Below are positions 24,917 through 35,600 of a DNA stretch of 64,000 nucleotides, piece after piece. Position numbers and translations under genes: made by a program. A model generated the notes under the pieces. The model made no database searches, had not been told where the DNA came from, and worked only from the letters and a program-made list of their open reading frames with translations. Within the stretch, counting starts at the first letter, position 1, and each line of letters starts with the position of its first letter. Source of the stretch: Ancylobacter sp. IITR112 (GTDB lineage: Bacteria; Pseudomonadota; Alphaproteobacteria; Rhizobiales; Xanthobacteraceae); contig NZ_JBGCUS010000001.1 in NCBI RefSeq assembly GCF_041415945.1, forward strand, positions 2,294,001 through 2,358,000. Direction: 5' to 3'.

Positions 24917-27826
24917 ATGTCCCATGGCACGCTCCTCCTCGTCGCGCTGCTTCTGCCGTTCATCGGCAGCCTCGCTGCGGGGTTCCTGCCGACCCACGCG
25001 CGCAACACTGCCGCGATTCTGGCCGGCAGCGTGGCGGTGGCGGGGATCGGCATAAGCGGCTGGCTTTATGCCACGGTTGCCGATGGGGCACCGGTGCAGT
25101 TTTGGCTGTCCTGGCTGCCCATGCTGGGACTGGATTTCACCTTGCGGATGGACGGCCTCGCCTGGCTGTTCGCCCTGATGATCTTCGGCATCGGCGCGCT
25201 CGTCGTGCTCTATGCCCGCTACTACATGTCGCGCGAAGACCCGGTGCCGCGCTTCTTCTCCTTCCTGCTCGCCTTCATGGGCTCGATGATCGGCATCGTG
25301 CTGTCGGGCAACCTCATCCAGCTCGTATTCTTCTGGGAACTCACCAGCCTGTTCTCCTTCCTGCTGATCGGCTACTGGCACCACACCGCCAGCGCGCGCG
25401 ACGGCGCCCGCATGGCGCTCACCGTCACCGGCACGGGCGGGCTGTGCCTGCTGGTCGGCGTGCTGCTGATCGGGCGCATTGTCGGCAGCTACGACATCGA
25501 CCAGGTGCTGGAAGCGCGCGACCTCATCGTCCAGAGCGATCTCTATGTCCCGGCGCTGGTGCTGATCCTGCTCGGCGCCTTCACCAAGAGCGCGCAGTTT
25601 CCGTTCCATTTCTGGCTGCCGCATGCCATGGCGGCGCCGACCCCGGTCTCGGCCTATCTCCACTCCGCCACCATGGTGAAGGCCGGCATCTTCCTGCTGA
25701 TGCGGCTGTGGCCGGTGATGGCGGGCACGGATGCGTGGTTCTATCTCGTCGTGCCGGCCGGGCTGGTGACGCTGCTGCTCGGCGCCTTCATCGCCATCTT
25801 CCAGCAGGATCTCAAAGGGCTGCTCGCCTATTCCACCATCAGCCATCTCGGGCTGATCACGCTGCTGCTCGGCCTCGGCAGCCCGCTGGCGGCGGTGGCG
25901 GCGATCTTCCACACGCTGAACCACGCCATCTTCAAGGCGTCGCTGTTCATGGCCGCCGGCATCATCGACCATGAAACCGGCACGCGCGATTTGCGCAAGC
26001 TGAGCGGGCTCTACCGCTACATGCCGTTCACCGCCACGCTGGCCATGGTCGCCGCCGCCGCCATGGCCGGCGTGCCGCTGCTCAACGGCTTCATTTCCAA
26101 GGAAATGTTCTTCGCCGAGGCGGTGGCCGACCATACCGGCTCGCTGCTCGACGACAGCCTGCCCTATTGGGCGACGCTGGCCGGCGTGTTCAGCGTCACC
26201 TATTCGCTGCGCTTCATCCTCGGCGTGTTCTTCGGCCCGCCGCCGGTCAACCTGCCGCACCGCCCGCATGAGCCGGCGCACTGGATGCGCTTTCCCATCG
26301 AGCTGCTGGTGCTGATCTGCCTTCTGATCGGCATCGTGCCCGGGCTCACTGTCGGGCCGTTCCTCGCCACCGCGGTCGAGGGCCTGCTCGATGCCACCCC
26401 GCCCTATTACAGCCTGGCGCTCTGGCACGGCTTCACCCTGCCGCTGCTGATGAGCCTCATCGCGCTGGCGGGCGGGCTTGTGCTCTATCTCGGCCTGCGT
26501 CGCTATCTCGAAAGCGGCATCGAGGGCCCGCCCATCCTGCGCGAGTTCAAGGGCCAGCGCATCTTCGAGAAGGTGCTGGCGACGCTCTCATGGCAATGGG
26601 CGCGCGCGGGCGAGGCGACGCTCGGCACGCGGCGCCTGCAGCCGCAGATGCGCATCGTCATCGCCCTCGCGGTGGCGGCGGCACTGGCGCCCTTCATCGT
26701 CAATGGCGCGGTCGGCACCGGCGACATGCCCGGCACCAGCCTGCCTCCCGCCTTCGCCCTGCTCTGGCTGATCGGCGGCGCCTGCGCGCTCGGTGCCGCC
26801 TATCAGGCGAAATATCACCGTTTCGCCGCTCTGGTGCTGGTCGGCGGTGCGGGGCTCGTCACCTGCATCACCTTTGTCTGGCTCTCCGCGCCGGACCTTG
26901 CCGTCACCCAGCTTCTGGTGGAGATCGTCACCACCGTGCTGCTGCTGCTCGGCCTGCGCTGGCTGCCCAAGCGCATCGAGGATGTCTATCCCACGCGCCC
27001 CCCGCTCAAGGTGCTGCTGCGCCGCTATATCGACCTCTCCATCGCCTGCGCGCTCGGCGGGCTGATGGCCTTCCTGGCCTATTGCCTGATGACCCGCCCG
27101 CTGACCGGCAGCGTCTCGCGCTTCTTCGTCGAGCGCGCCTATTCCGAAGGCGGCGGCACCAACATCATCAATGTCATCCTGGTCGATTTCCGCGGCTTCG
27201 ACACGATGGGCGAGATCGTCGTGCTGTGCCTTGCCGGCCTCACCGTCTTCGCCCTGCTGCGCCGCTTCCGCCCGGCACCGGAAAGCATCGAGCGGCCCGA
27301 GCAGCAACGCATCCAGCACGCCTATGATGAAGCCACGCCCGACCGCTCGCCCGGCGACACGGTGGCGGACTACATGCTGATCCCGCGCCTGATCATGCAC
27401 TGGCTGTTCCCGGTCATTGCGGTCATGGCGGTGTACCTGTTCATGCGCGGGCACGATCTGCCGGGCGGGGGCTTTGCCGCCGGCATCACCCTCTCCATCG
27501 CCTTCGTGGTGCAGTACATGGCCAGCGGCACGCGCTGGGTGGAGGATCACCTGCGCGTGCTGCCGCTGCGCTGGATGGGCATGGGCCTGCTCACCTCCAG
27601 CGCCACCGGCATGGGGTCCTGGTGGTTCGGCTACCCCTTCCTGACCTCGCATTTCCAGTATGTCGAACTGCCCCTCATCGGCAAGATGCCGGCGGCCTCG
27701 GCGCTGCTGTTCGATCTCGGCGTGTTCGCGCTGGTGGTCGGCGCCACCGTGCTGATCCTCATCGCCCTCGCCCATCAGTCGCTGCGCAGTTCGCGCGCGG
27801 CACAGGCCAGCGAGGGGGGCGAGTAA
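24917..27826 (+). CDS. mrpA: Mrp Na+/H+ antiporter subunit A, fused A/B form
   Basis: The 969-residue membrane protein is homologous to complex I NuoL over its first two thirds: LIQLVFFWELTSLFSFLLIGYWHH, FTKSAQFPFHFWLPHAMAAPTPVSAYLHSATMVKAG, and GLITLLLGLGSPLAAVAAIFHTLNHAIFKASLFMAAG. The C-terminal part (from about 620) is the MnhB-like region, with DFRGFDTMGEIVVLCLAGLTV and RGHDLPGGGFAAGITLSIAFVVQYMASGT. The A/B fusion is typical of alphaproteobacteria (PhaAB). It imports protons in exchange for Na+, and is essential for alkaline and salt tolerance. It is the first gene of the six-gene operon; its TAA overlaps the next ATG by one base. Confidence 0.95.
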   Translation: MSHGTLLLVALLLPFIGSLAAGFLPTHARNTAAILAGSVAVAGIGISGWLYATVADGAPVQFWLSWLPMLGLDFTLRMDGLAWLFALMIFGIGALVVLYARYYMSREDPVPRFFSFLLAFMGSMIGIVLSGNLIQLVFFWELTSLFSFLLIGYWHHTASARDGARMALTVTGTGGLCLLVGVLLIGRIVGSYDIDQVLEARDLIVQSDLYVPALVLILLGAFTKSAQFPFHFWLPHAMAAPTPVSAYLHSATMVKAGIFLLMRLWPVMAGTDAWFYLVVPAGLVTLLLGAFIAIFQQDLKGLLAYSTISHLGLITLLLGLGSPLAAVAAIFHTLNHAIFKASLFMAAGIIDHETGTRDLRKLSGLYRYMPFTATLAMVAAAAMAGVPLLNGFISKEMFFAEAVADHTGSLLDDSLPYWATLAGVFSVTYSLRFILGVFFGPPPVNLPHRPHEPAHWMRFPIELLVLICLLIGIVPGLTVGPFLATAVEGLLDATPPYYSLALWHGFTLPLLMSLIALAGGLVLYLGLRRYLESGIEGPPILREFKGQRIFEKVLATLSWQWARAGEATLGTRRLQPQMRIVIALAVAAALAPFIVNGAVGTGDMPGTSLPPAFALLWLIGGACALGAAYQAKYHRFAALVLVGGAGLVTCITFVWLSAPDLAVTQLLVEIVTTVLLLLGLRWLPKRIEDVYPTRPPLKVLLRRYIDLSIACALGGLMAFLAYCLMTRPLTGSVSRFFVERAYSEGGGTNIINVILVDFRGFDTMGEIVVLCLAGLTVFALLRRFRPAPESIERPEQQRIQHAYDEATPDRSPGDTVADYMLIPRLIMHWLFPVIAVMAVYLFMRGHDLPGGGFAAGITLSIAFVVQYMASGTRWVEDHLRVLPLRWMGMGLLTSSATGMGSWWFGYPFLTSHFQYVELPLIGKMPAASALLFDLGVFALVVGATVLILIALAHQSLRSSRAAQASEGGE

Positions 27827-28176
27827 TGGAGATCGTTCTCGCCATCGGCATCGGCATCTTCACCGCGTCCGGCGTGTGGCTGCTGCTGCGCCCGCGCACC
27901 TATCAGGTCATCATCGGCCTGTCGCTGCTCTCCTATGCGGTGAACCTGTTCATCTTCGCCATGGCCAGCGGGGGGCTGCGCGCCGATGCGCCGCCGATTC
28001 TCGCGCCCGGCGGCGTCGGTGATCCTGCGAAGATCGCCGATCCGATCCCGCAGGCGCTGGTGCTCACCGCCATCGTCATCGGCTTCGCCATGACGGCGCT
28101 GTTCCTGGTCGTGCTGCTCGCCGCGCGCGGGCGCACCGGCACCGACCATGTCGACGGGCGGGAGCCGGAACGATGA
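27826..28176 (+). CDS. mrpC: Mrp Na+/H+ antiporter subunit C
   Basis: The 116-residue protein with three membrane helices is homologous to NuoK. The pattern GVWLLLRPRTYQVIIGLSLLSYAVNLFIFAMASGG and DPIPQALVLTAIVIGFAMTALFLVVLLAARG is diagnostic of MnhC. The TAATG overlap with mrpA at 27824-27828 and the ATGA overlap with mrpD couple its translation. A polar insertion (GLRADAPPILAPGGVGDPAKIA) lies between helices 2 and 3 as in other MrpC proteins. Confidence 0.95.
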   Translation: MEIVLAIGIGIFTASGVWLLLRPRTYQVIIGLSLLSYAVNLFIFAMASGGLRADAPPILAPGGVGDPAKIADPIPQALVLTAIVIGFAMTALFLVVLLAARGRTGTDHVDGREPER

Positions 28177-29849
28177 CCCCCGCCCTCGACCATCTCGCCA
28201 TCCTGCCCATCATGCTGCCGCTGGCGGTCGGCGCCTTCATGCTGCTGTTCGACGAGCGGCGGCGGCGGCTGAAGATGGCGCTCAGCCTGGCGACGGTGCT
28301 GGCACTGCTCGCCATCGCGGTGACACTGGTGGCGATGGTGGGCGCACCCAATGGCGAGCGCTGGTCGACGCTGATCGTCTATCCGCTCGGCAACTGGCCG
28401 CCGCCTTTCGGCATCGTGCTGGTGGTGGACCGCCTCGCCGCGCTGATGCTGCTGATGACCGCCGTGCTCGGCTGCACCACCCTGCTCTTCGCCCTCGCCC
28501 GCTGGCACACGGCGGGGCCGCGCTTCCACACCCTGTTCCTGCTGCTGCTGGCCGGGCTCAACGGCGCCTTTCTCACCGGCGACCTGTTCAATCTTTTCGT
28601 GTTCTTCGAAATCCTGCTCGCCGCCTCCTATGGGCTGGTGCTGCATGGCTCGGGCACGGCGCGGGTGCGGGCGGGGCTGCACTATATCCCGATCAACCTC
28701 GTCGCCTCCTCGCTCTTTCTCATCGGCGTCGCGGTGATCTATGGCGTGACCGGCACCCTCAACATGGCCGATCTCAGCCGGATCGTGCCGACCCTGCCGC
28801 CGGAGTCGCGCACCCTCATGGAGGCGGGCGCGGCTGTGCTCGGCATTGCCTTCCTTGTCAAAGCCGGCATGTGGCCGCTCAGCTTCTGGCTGCCGACCAC
28901 CTATGCCGCCGCGTGCGCGCCGGTCGCGGCCATGTTCGCCATCATGACCAAGGTCGGCATCTATGTGATCCTGCGCCTGTTCCTGCTGTGCTTCGGCGAC
29001 GAGGCCGGCGCCTCGGAGGATTTCGGCGCCGTCTGGCTCTATTATGGCGGCATGGCGACGCTGCTGTTCGGCGGCATCGGCGTGCTCGCCTCGCAATCCA
29101 TGCAGCGGCTCGGCGGCTATGCCGTGCTCATCTCCTCCGGCACGCTGCTCGCCGCCATCGGCACCGGCAACAGCGCGGTGATATCAGGCGCGCTCTATTA
29201 TCTCGTCGCCTCCACCCTGGCGATCAGCGCCTATTTCCTGCTGGTCGAGTTGATCGAGCGCGGCCAGGCGGCGGGTGCCGACGTGCTGGCGGTGACGCTG
29301 GAAATCTTCGGTGATCCGGAAGAAGATATCGAGGACGAGGACGAGGAGGTGGGCGTCGCCATTCCCGCCACCATCGCCGTGCTCGGGGGCGGCTTCGTCG
29401 CCTGCACCGCCGTGCTGGCGGGCCTGCCGCCGCTTTCCGGCTTCATCGGCAAGTTCGCCATGCTCTCCGCGCTGCTGAACGAGGCGGGCGACATCCCGTT
29501 CGATCACTGGCTGTTCGTCGCGCTGCTGATGCTCTCGGGGCTCGCAACGCTCATCGCCATGACCCGCAACGGCATCCGCACCCTGTGGGTGCCGGCGGAG
29601 ACCGACATTCCGCGCGTGCGCGCCATCGAGGCCATTCCGGTCGGCGCCCTGCTGCTGCTCTGCGCGGTGATGACCGTCGCCGGCGGGCCGACCATGCGCT
29701 ACATGGAGGCCACCGCACAGATCCTCTACTGGCCGAGCGAATATGCCCGTGACGTGCTCGGCAGCCAGCCGGCTGGCCACAGCACCAGCGACCAGCGCTC
29801 CAGCGGGCACGGGCCGGCGGGCACGGACGCGACCGGAGGCACGCCATGA
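28173..29849 (+). CDS. mrpD: Mrp Na+/H+ antiporter subunit D
   Basis: The 558-residue protein is the NuoM/NuoN-like antiporter subunit: NLFVFFEILLAASYGLVLHG, FLVKAGMWPLSFWLPTTYAAACAPVAAMFAIMTKVGIYVILR and GLPPLSGFIGKFAMLSALL carry the conserved glutamate and lysine residues of the proton channel (Glu in FFEILL, Lys in VKAGMW). An unusual acidic stretch (DPEEDIEDEDEE, about residue 386) lies in a loop before the last third. Start ATG at 28173 overlaps mrpC by four bases. Confidence 0.95.
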   Translation: MTPALDHLAILPIMLPLAVGAFMLLFDERRRRLKMALSLATVLALLAIAVTLVAMVGAPNGERWSTLIVYPLGNWPPPFGIVLVVDRLAALMLLMTAVLGCTTLLFALARWHTAGPRFHTLFLLLLAGLNGAFLTGDLFNLFVFFEILLAASYGLVLHGSGTARVRAGLHYIPINLVASSLFLIGVAVIYGVTGTLNMADLSRIVPTLPPESRTLMEAGAAVLGIAFLVKAGMWPLSFWLPTTYAAACAPVAAMFAIMTKVGIYVILRLFLLCFGDEAGASEDFGAVWLYYGGMATLLFGGIGVLASQSMQRLGGYAVLISSGTLLAAIGTGNSAVISGALYYLVASTLAISAYFLLVELIERGQAAGADVLAVTLEIFGDPEEDIEDEDEEVGVAIPATIAVLGGGFVACTAVLAGLPPLSGFIGKFAMLSALLNEAGDIPFDHWLFVALLMLSGLATLIAMTRNGIRTLWVPAETDIPRVRAIEAIPVGALLLLCAVMTVAGGPTMRYMEATAQILYWPSEYARDVLGSQPAGHSTSDQRSSGHGPAGTDATGGTP

Positions 29850-30343
29850 GCAGGGTCCGGCGCGTCATCCCCTACCCGCTGCTGTTCCTCGCCCTGCTCG
29901 TCATGTGGCTCCTGATGACGCAGAGCCTGTCGCCCGGCCAGCTTCTGCTCGGCGCGGCGGTGGCGTTTGGCGGCTGCTGGGCGATGACGGCGCTCGATCC
30001 GCCCCCCGCCCGGCTGCGCCGCCCGGCCGCTGCCGCGCGGCTGGCGGGGCGGGTGTTCGTGGATGTGTTCCGCTCCAATCTGGCGGTCGGCAGCATCATC
30101 CTCGGCAGTGAGGACCGGCGCACCCATGCCGGCTTCATGTGCCTGAAGCTGGATCTGAAAAGCCCCTATGGCCTCGCCATCCTCGCCATCGTGCTCACCT
30201 GCACACCCGGCACGCAATGGGTGCGCTATGATCCCGCCACCGGGCTGCTGCTGCTGCACGTTCTCGATCTCGTCGACGACAAGGAGTGGGTGCGCACCAT
30301 CAAGGGGCGCTATGAGGGGCTGCTGAGGGAGATCTTCGAATGA
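29846..30343 (+). CDS. mrpE: Mrp Na+/H+ antiporter subunit E
   Basis: The 165-residue protein has MnhE features: an N-terminal hydrophobic pair (LLFLALLVMWLLMTQSLSPGQLLLGAAVAFGG), then VFRSNLAVGSIILGS, a cytoplasmic domain GFMCLKLDLKSPYGLAILAIVLTCTPGTQWVRYDPATGLLLLHVLD. Required for stability of the Mrp complex. It is linked to its neighbours by ATGA overlaps on both sides. Confidence 0.93.
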   Translation: MSRVRRVIPYPLLFLALLVMWLLMTQSLSPGQLLLGAAVAFGGCWAMTALDPPPARLRRPAAAARLAGRVFVDVFRSNLAVGSIILGSEDRRTHAGFMCLKLDLKSPYGLAILAIVLTCTPGTQWVRYDPATGLLLLHVLDLVDDKEWVRTIKGRYEGLLREIFE

Positions 30344-30621
30344 GCGTCGCCATCCTCGGCTGGTCGATCACGCTGGCGCAGGTGCTGCTGACCCTCGCCA
30401 TGGCCTGCGCCGCGCTGCGCTTCATTCGCGGCCCGCGCGCGCAGGACCGCATCATCGGCCTCGACACCTTCTATGTGAACGCCATGCTGCTGCTGGTCAC
30501 GCTCGGCATCCGCTCCGGAACAACGCTCTATTTCGAAGCGGCGCTGATCATCGGCCTGCTCGGCTTCGTCGGCACGGTGGCGCTGGCGAAATTCCTCATG
30601 CGCGGCGAGGTGATCGAATGA
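30340..30621 (+). CDS. mrpF: Mrp Na+/H+ antiporter subunit F
   Basis: The 93-residue protein has three membrane helices and the MnhF core RFIRGPRAQDRIIGLDTFYVNAMLLLVTLGIRSGTTLYFEAALIIGLLGFVGTVALAKFLMRGEVIE. The invariant D within GPRAQDRIIGLDT is present. ATGA overlaps on both sides. Confidence 0.95.
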   Translation: MSVAILGWSITLAQVLLTLAMACAALRFIRGPRAQDRIIGLDTFYVNAMLLLVTLGIRSGTTLYFEAALIIGLLGFVGTVALAKFLMRGEVIE

Positions 30622-30980
30622 ATGCCGCGCCCGATTTGCCGCTCTGGGCGGCGATCCTCGTCTCGTTCTTCGTCGTCGCCGGCGCGCTGGTGACGCTGAT
30701 CGGCTCGATCGGCCTGTGGCGCCTGCCGGATTTCTACGCCCGCCTGCACGCGCCCTCGCTGGGGGCGACGCTCGGCACCGGCTCGATGCTCATCGGCTCG
30801 ATGATCTGCTTCTCGGTACTGCAGGACCGGCTGCTGATCCATGAGGTGCTGATCGGCCTGTTCGTCACCATCACCACCCCGGTGACGCTGATGCTGCTCG
30901 CCAGCGCCTCGCTCTATCGCGACCGCGTGGAAGGCAGCGACGCCGCGCCCAAGGACGACCCGGCGCCGACCGAGCTTTAG
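30618..30980 (+). CDS. mrpG: Mrp Na+/H+ antiporter subunit G
   Basis: The 120-residue protein matches MnhG: LVTLIGSIGLWRLPDFYARLHAPSLGATLGTGSMLIGSMICFSVLQD, then VLIGLFVTITTPVTLMLLASASLYRDR. It is the last gene of the operon and ends seven bases before the convergent small hypothetical gene. The order A/B-C-D-E-F-G is complete, without a separate B. Confidence 0.95.
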   Translation: MNAAPDLPLWAAILVSFFVVAGALVTLIGSIGLWRLPDFYARLHAPSLGATLGTGSMLIGSMICFSVLQDRLLIHEVLIGLFVTITTPVTLMLLASASLYRDRVEGSDAAPKDDPAPTEL

Positions 30981-30986
30981 ATGGCC

Positions 30987-31244
30987 TCAGCGGCGGGAAT
31001 CGTCCGGCTTCTTCGGCGTGCCGTCGAGAGAGCCGTCGACCGTGTTCAGCGTATCCGGCGCGAAGCGCCCGCCGTCGCGCCGGGCGGGCTCGCCATCGAC
31101 CGGCGCATTGTCGTTGTCGACTTCGTCCAGCGGCGGGGTCAGCGGGTTCGAGACCGCCGTGGTGCGGTCATCGAGCACGGCGTCGACATTAGCGGGGTCG
31201 ACGACGACGGGATTCTGGTCGAGCATACGGGGATCGCGCACCAT
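30987..31244 (-). CDS. small acidic hypothetical protein
   Basis: The 85-residue product is polar and disordered-looking (DQNPVVVDPANVDAVLDDRTTAVSNPLTPPLDEVDNDNAPVDGEPARRDGG), with no cysteines and no signal peptide. I chose the ATG at 31244 because GGAGG lies eight bases upstream; an ATG at 31259 is in frame but would overlap that site. It may be preceded by a promoter sharing the operator-like repeat at 31263-31279. No family is recognised, and its reality rests on the good ribosome-binding site and codon use. Confidence 0.55.
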   Translation of the reverse strand: MVRDPRMLDQNPVVVDPANVDAVLDDRTTAVSNPLTPPLDEVDNDNAPVDGEPARRDGGRFAPDTLNTVDGSLDGTPKKPDDSRR

Positions 31245-31262
31245 CGGTTGAGCCTCCATGAG

Positions 31263-31279
31263 TGTTGCCAGAGGCAACA
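31263..31279. promoter_or_regulatory. perfect inverted repeat TGTTGCC-AGA-GGCAACA upstream of the small acidic gene
   Basis: A 17-bp dyad directly upstream of the small gene and just after the 3' end of the AcoR-type activator gene. It shares the pattern TGTTGC-N5-GC(A/C)ACA with a site at 33180-33196. Both could be binding sites of the sigma-54 activator encoded between them; this is inference. As RNA it would also fold into a hairpin in the 5' UTR. Confidence 0.5.
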
Positions 31280-31325
31280 AGCGGGACCGCCGGCGGTTCC
31301 CTCCACTCCCCCACGGAACACCGGC

Positions 31326-33164
31326 TCAGGCGTGGAACAGCCGGCGGTAGAGCGTCGAGCGGTTGACGCCGAGCCGGCGCGCCGCCTGCGAGACATTGCC
31401 GCCGCACGCCTCCACCGCCTGCCGCATCGCCTCCACGGTGAGCGCGTCGAGCGTGCCGGAAGGCGCCGGCGCGGCGGGGGCGGCTAGAATCTCCGGCGGC
31501 AGCATGTCCTCGCCCACCGGGCGGAACGGATCAGCCAGCGCGCCCAGCGCCCGCAGCGTGCCGGCGAGCTGGCGGAAATTGCCCGGCCAGTCATAGGCGG
31601 CGAGCCGCGCCGCGCAGGCCGGCGACAGCGTCAGCCGCTCATCCGCCACCAGCCGCGCCCACAGCGCGCGGACGATCCCCGCCCGGTCCGGCAGGCGGCG
31701 CAGCGGCGGCAGTTCGACCGTGTAATGAGCGATGCGGAAATACAGGTCCTGGCGGAAGCTGCCGGCCTCCACCAGCAGGCGCAGATCGCGATGCGTGGCG
31801 CAGAGCAGCGCCACGTCGATCTTCACCGGCCGTCCGCCGCCGAGCGGGGCGACCTCGCGCTCCTGCAGCACCCGCAGCAGGCGCGACTGCAGCGCCAGCG
31901 GCATGTCGCCGATCTCGTCCAGAAACAGCACGCCACCATCGGCCTCGCGCAGCAGGCCGCGCCGGCCCTGCCGGCGGGCGCCGGTGAAGGCGCCATCCTC
32001 ATAGCCGAACAGTTCGGATTCGATCAGCGTCTCCGGTATCGCGGCGCAATTCACCGCCACGAAGGGCCCGTCCGCCCGCGCGCTGAGCCGGTGAATCTCG
32101 CGCGCCGCCACTTCCTTGCCGGTGCCGGTCTCGCCGCGGATCAGCACCGGCACGTCGGCGCCGACCATGCGCACCGCCCGCGCCAGCGCTGCCCGCTCCT
32201 CGGCGCCGAGCAGCGGCCCCTCCTCGCGCGGCGGGCGCGGCCGCGCCGCCGGCCGGGGCCGGGCGCTGGCGCCCTCGAACCGGCCGAACAGGGTTCGTCC
32301 GCCGCGCTGGCGCAGCGCCTGCGTGTCGCCATCCGAGTCCGGCAGCTTCTCCAGCAGTTCCTCCGCACGCTTTTCCCCCAGCGCCGACCAGTCGGCGCCG
32401 ACCAGGCCGAGCCCGGCGCGGTTGGCCGCGACCAGCCGGTCGTCCTCGAACACCAGCACGCCCTCGCGCGGCGTGCCCAGCAGCGCCCGGTCGGCCTGCA
32501 GGCGCAGAATGCGGCGCCCGGAAAAGCCCTCATCGAAGAAACGGTGCTCGATCTGCTCCACCGCCAGCCGCACCAGACCCAGCGCGTGGCGATGATCCAC
32601 CGCCGCCGGGCCGGACATGTCGAGCGCACCGACCGTGTGGCCATAGGGGTCGAGGATCGGCGCCGCCGAGCAGCTCAGAATGGCGTGCGGGTCGTAATAA
32701 TGCTCGCCGCCATGCACGGCGATCGGCCGGCCTTCCACCAGCGCGGTGCCCACCGCATTGGTGCCGGTGGAGCTTTCGCCCCACAGCACGCCCGGCCGCA
32801 GCGCCACCTGCGCCGCGCGGGCGGCGAAATCGGCATGGCCGAGCGCATCGAGGATCATCCCCTCCGCATCGGTGAGAATGACCACGCAGCCGGTCTGCAT
32901 CGCGTCGGCGTAGAGGCTTTCAACCTCCGGCCGGCACAACCGGCGCAGCCGCTCATGCCGCTCGGCTATGGCCTGGAGCTCGGGCGCGGTCAGCGGTTCG
33001 AGGCGCGGCAGGGCGGCATTGTCCAGCCCCCTCTCGGCGCAGCGCTTCCACGAGCGCAGGATCGGCTCGGGCACCAGCGCCGCCAGCGGCCGGTCATGCA
33101 GACCCTGCTGGAAGAACTGCTTGCGCGCGGCCAGAACGGCGCGCGGCGAGACCTCTTGGCGCAT
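31326..33164 (-). CDS. acoR: sigma-54-dependent activator, AcoR type
   Basis: The 612-residue protein has three parts. The first 280 residues contain a GAF-type sensor ([49 protein letters not shown]). The AAA+ domain has Walker A GETGTGK (344-350), the sigma-54-contacting GAFTGA (391-396) and [26 protein letters not shown]. The last 40 residues form a Fis-type helix-turn-helix ([26 protein letters not shown]). AcoR proteins respond to acetoin or acetaldehyde and activate aldehyde-metabolism genes. It is divergent from an aldehyde dehydrogenase gene with a sigma-54 promoter, so that gene is its likely target. ATG at 33164 has GGGAGG upstream. The symbol is by type. Confidence 0.9.
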   Translation of the reverse strand: MRQEVSPRAVLAARKQFFQQGLHDRPLAALVPEPILRSWKRCAERGLDNAALPRLEPLTAPELQAIAERHERLRRLCRPEVESLYADAMQTGCVVILTDAEGMILDALGHADFAARAAQVALRPGVLWGESSTGTNAVGTALVEGRPIAVHGGEHYYDPHAILSCSAAPILDPYGHTVGALDMSGPAAVDHRHALGLVRLAVEQIEHRFFDEGFSGRRILRLQADRALLGTPREGVLVFEDDRLVAANRAGLGLVGADWSALGEKRAEELLEKLPDSDGDTQALRQRGGRTLFGRFEGASARPRPAARPRPPREEGPLLGAEERAALARAVRMVGADVPVLIRGETGTGKEVAAREIHRLSARADGPFVAVNCAAIPETLIESELFGYEDGAFTGARRQGRRGLLREADGGVLFLDEIGDMPLALQSRLLRVLQEREVAPLGGGRPVKIDVALLCATHRDLRLLVEAGSFRQDLYFRIAHYTVELPPLRRLPDRAGIVRALWARLVADERLTLSPACAARLAAYDWPGNFRQLAGTLRALGALADPFRPVGEDMLPPEILAAPAAPAPSGTLDALTVEAMRQAVEACGGNVSQAARRLGVNRSTLYRRLFHA

Positions 33165-33179
33165 GCGATCCTCCCGGAG

Positions 33180-33196
33180 TGTTGCAAAATGCCACA
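33180..33196. promoter_or_regulatory. candidate enhancer site TGTTGC-N5-GCCACA
   Basis: Seventeen-base imperfect dyad 16 bases upstream of the activator's start codon and about 160 bp upstream of the sigma-54 promoter of the aldehyde dehydrogenase gene, a normal distance for an enhancer-binding protein. Its half-sites and spacing match the perfect dyad at 31263-31279. Confidence 0.45.
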
Positions 33197-33336
33197 CATG
33201 TCGCAGGTCTTGTTGTTCTTTCCGACAGTTTCTAGCAAGTTTTCCGCCCGCGTCCATCGGTAGAATCCTCACGCCGTCGCGAGTAGAGGAACGATGCGAG
33301 CGATTTCAATATTTTCCCGTGCCGCAATAACGATTT

Positions 33337-33372
33337 TGTGCGCCGCACAGAGCGGATGGCACGCGGGCTGCA
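33337..33372 (+). promoter_or_regulatory. sigma-54 promoter of the aldehyde dehydrogenase gene
   Basis: TGGCACG-CGGG-CTGCA at 33357-33372 matches the sigma-54 consensus TGGCACG-N4-TTGCA at all but one of the conserved positions. GG and GC are at the required 12-base distance (33358-59 and 33370-71). A perfect dyad TGTGCG-C-CGCACA (33337-33349) lies just upstream and may be an additional operator. The start codon is 30 bases downstream. Confidence 0.85.
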
Positions 33373-33401
33373 GTCTTGAGTGTCCCTATTGGGAGGATCC
33401 A

Positions 33402-34919
<1,518 letters not shown>

Positions 34920-34974
34920 GGCGCGGCGCGGTCGCCTGTCCCTCTGGCAGGCGCCGCCCCCCCGACGAACCGTC

Positions 34975-34997
34975 ATCCCCGGGCCTGGCCCGGGGAT
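34975..34997. repeat. REP-like palindrome ATCCCCGGGCC-T-GGCCCGGGGAT
   Basis: Eleven-base perfect arms around one base, preceded by CCGTC. The core GTCATCCC resembles the short palindromes scattered in alphaproteobacterial genomes, and a related element is at 47161-47204. It lies between the dehydrogenase and DUF779 genes, where it may weaken read-through. Confidence 0.7.
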
Positions 34998-35165
34998 TCA
35001 CGCCTTTCGGCCATCCGCTAGGACGTGGATGGCCGGGCGGTGACGGCCCGAAATCAGCGTTACGGGACAATCTACGCCTTCTCCGGGCTTGACCCCGCCC
35101 ACCCGGCTCCTCACCTCTCACCCGGATAAGAAGTCCCCGCAATGAGGGACAGGAAGGGAGTTCCC

Positions 35166-35585
35166 ATGGACACGCTGACCGATGCCCCCGCCCCCACAGA
35201 ACACGGAACCATCCCCCGCGTGCTCGCCACTGAGGCGGCGCTGGCGCTGATCGCCACCCTCACCGCCCAGCATGGCAAGCTGCTGTTCCACCAGTCCGGC
35301 GGCTGTTGCGACGGCTCTTCGCCCATGTGCTACGCGCAGGGCGACTACATGCTGGCCGACCGCGACGTGCGGATGGGCGTGATCGGCGGCGCGCCATTCT
35401 ATATGAGCCCGTCGCAATTCGAATATTGGCAGCACACCCAGCTCATCATCGACGTGGTGCCCGGGCGCGGCGGCATGTTCAGCCTGGAAAACGGGCGCGA
35501 CGTGCGCTTCCTCACCCGCTCGCGGCTGTTCAACGACGACGAACTCGACCGCCTCGCCCCGCTCGCCTATGGCGCGGATGGCTGA
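35166..35585 (+). CDS. DUF779 protein, aldehyde dehydrogenase partner
   Basis: The 139-residue cytosolic protein belongs to DUF779: LIATLTAQHGKLLFHQSGGCCDGSSPMCYAQGDYMLADRDVRMGVIGGAPFYMSPSQFEYWQHTQLIIDVVPGRGGMFSLENG. It has the conserved GGCCDGS and a cysteine at MCY, which may bind metal. The family is encoded beside AldB/ExaC-type dehydrogenases in many bacteria, but the function is not known. ATG at 35166 has GAAGGGAG upstream. The stop is 15 bases from the convergent response-regulator gene. Confidence 0.88.
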   Translation: MDTLTDAPAPTEHGTIPRVLATEAALALIATLTAQHGKLLFHQSGGCCDGSSPMCYAQGDYMLADRDVRMGVIGGAPFYMSPSQFEYWQHTQLIIDVVPGRGGMFSLENGRDVRFLTRSRLFNDDELDRLAPLAYGADG

Positions 35586-35600
35586 ACGCGCCGCGGCCGG

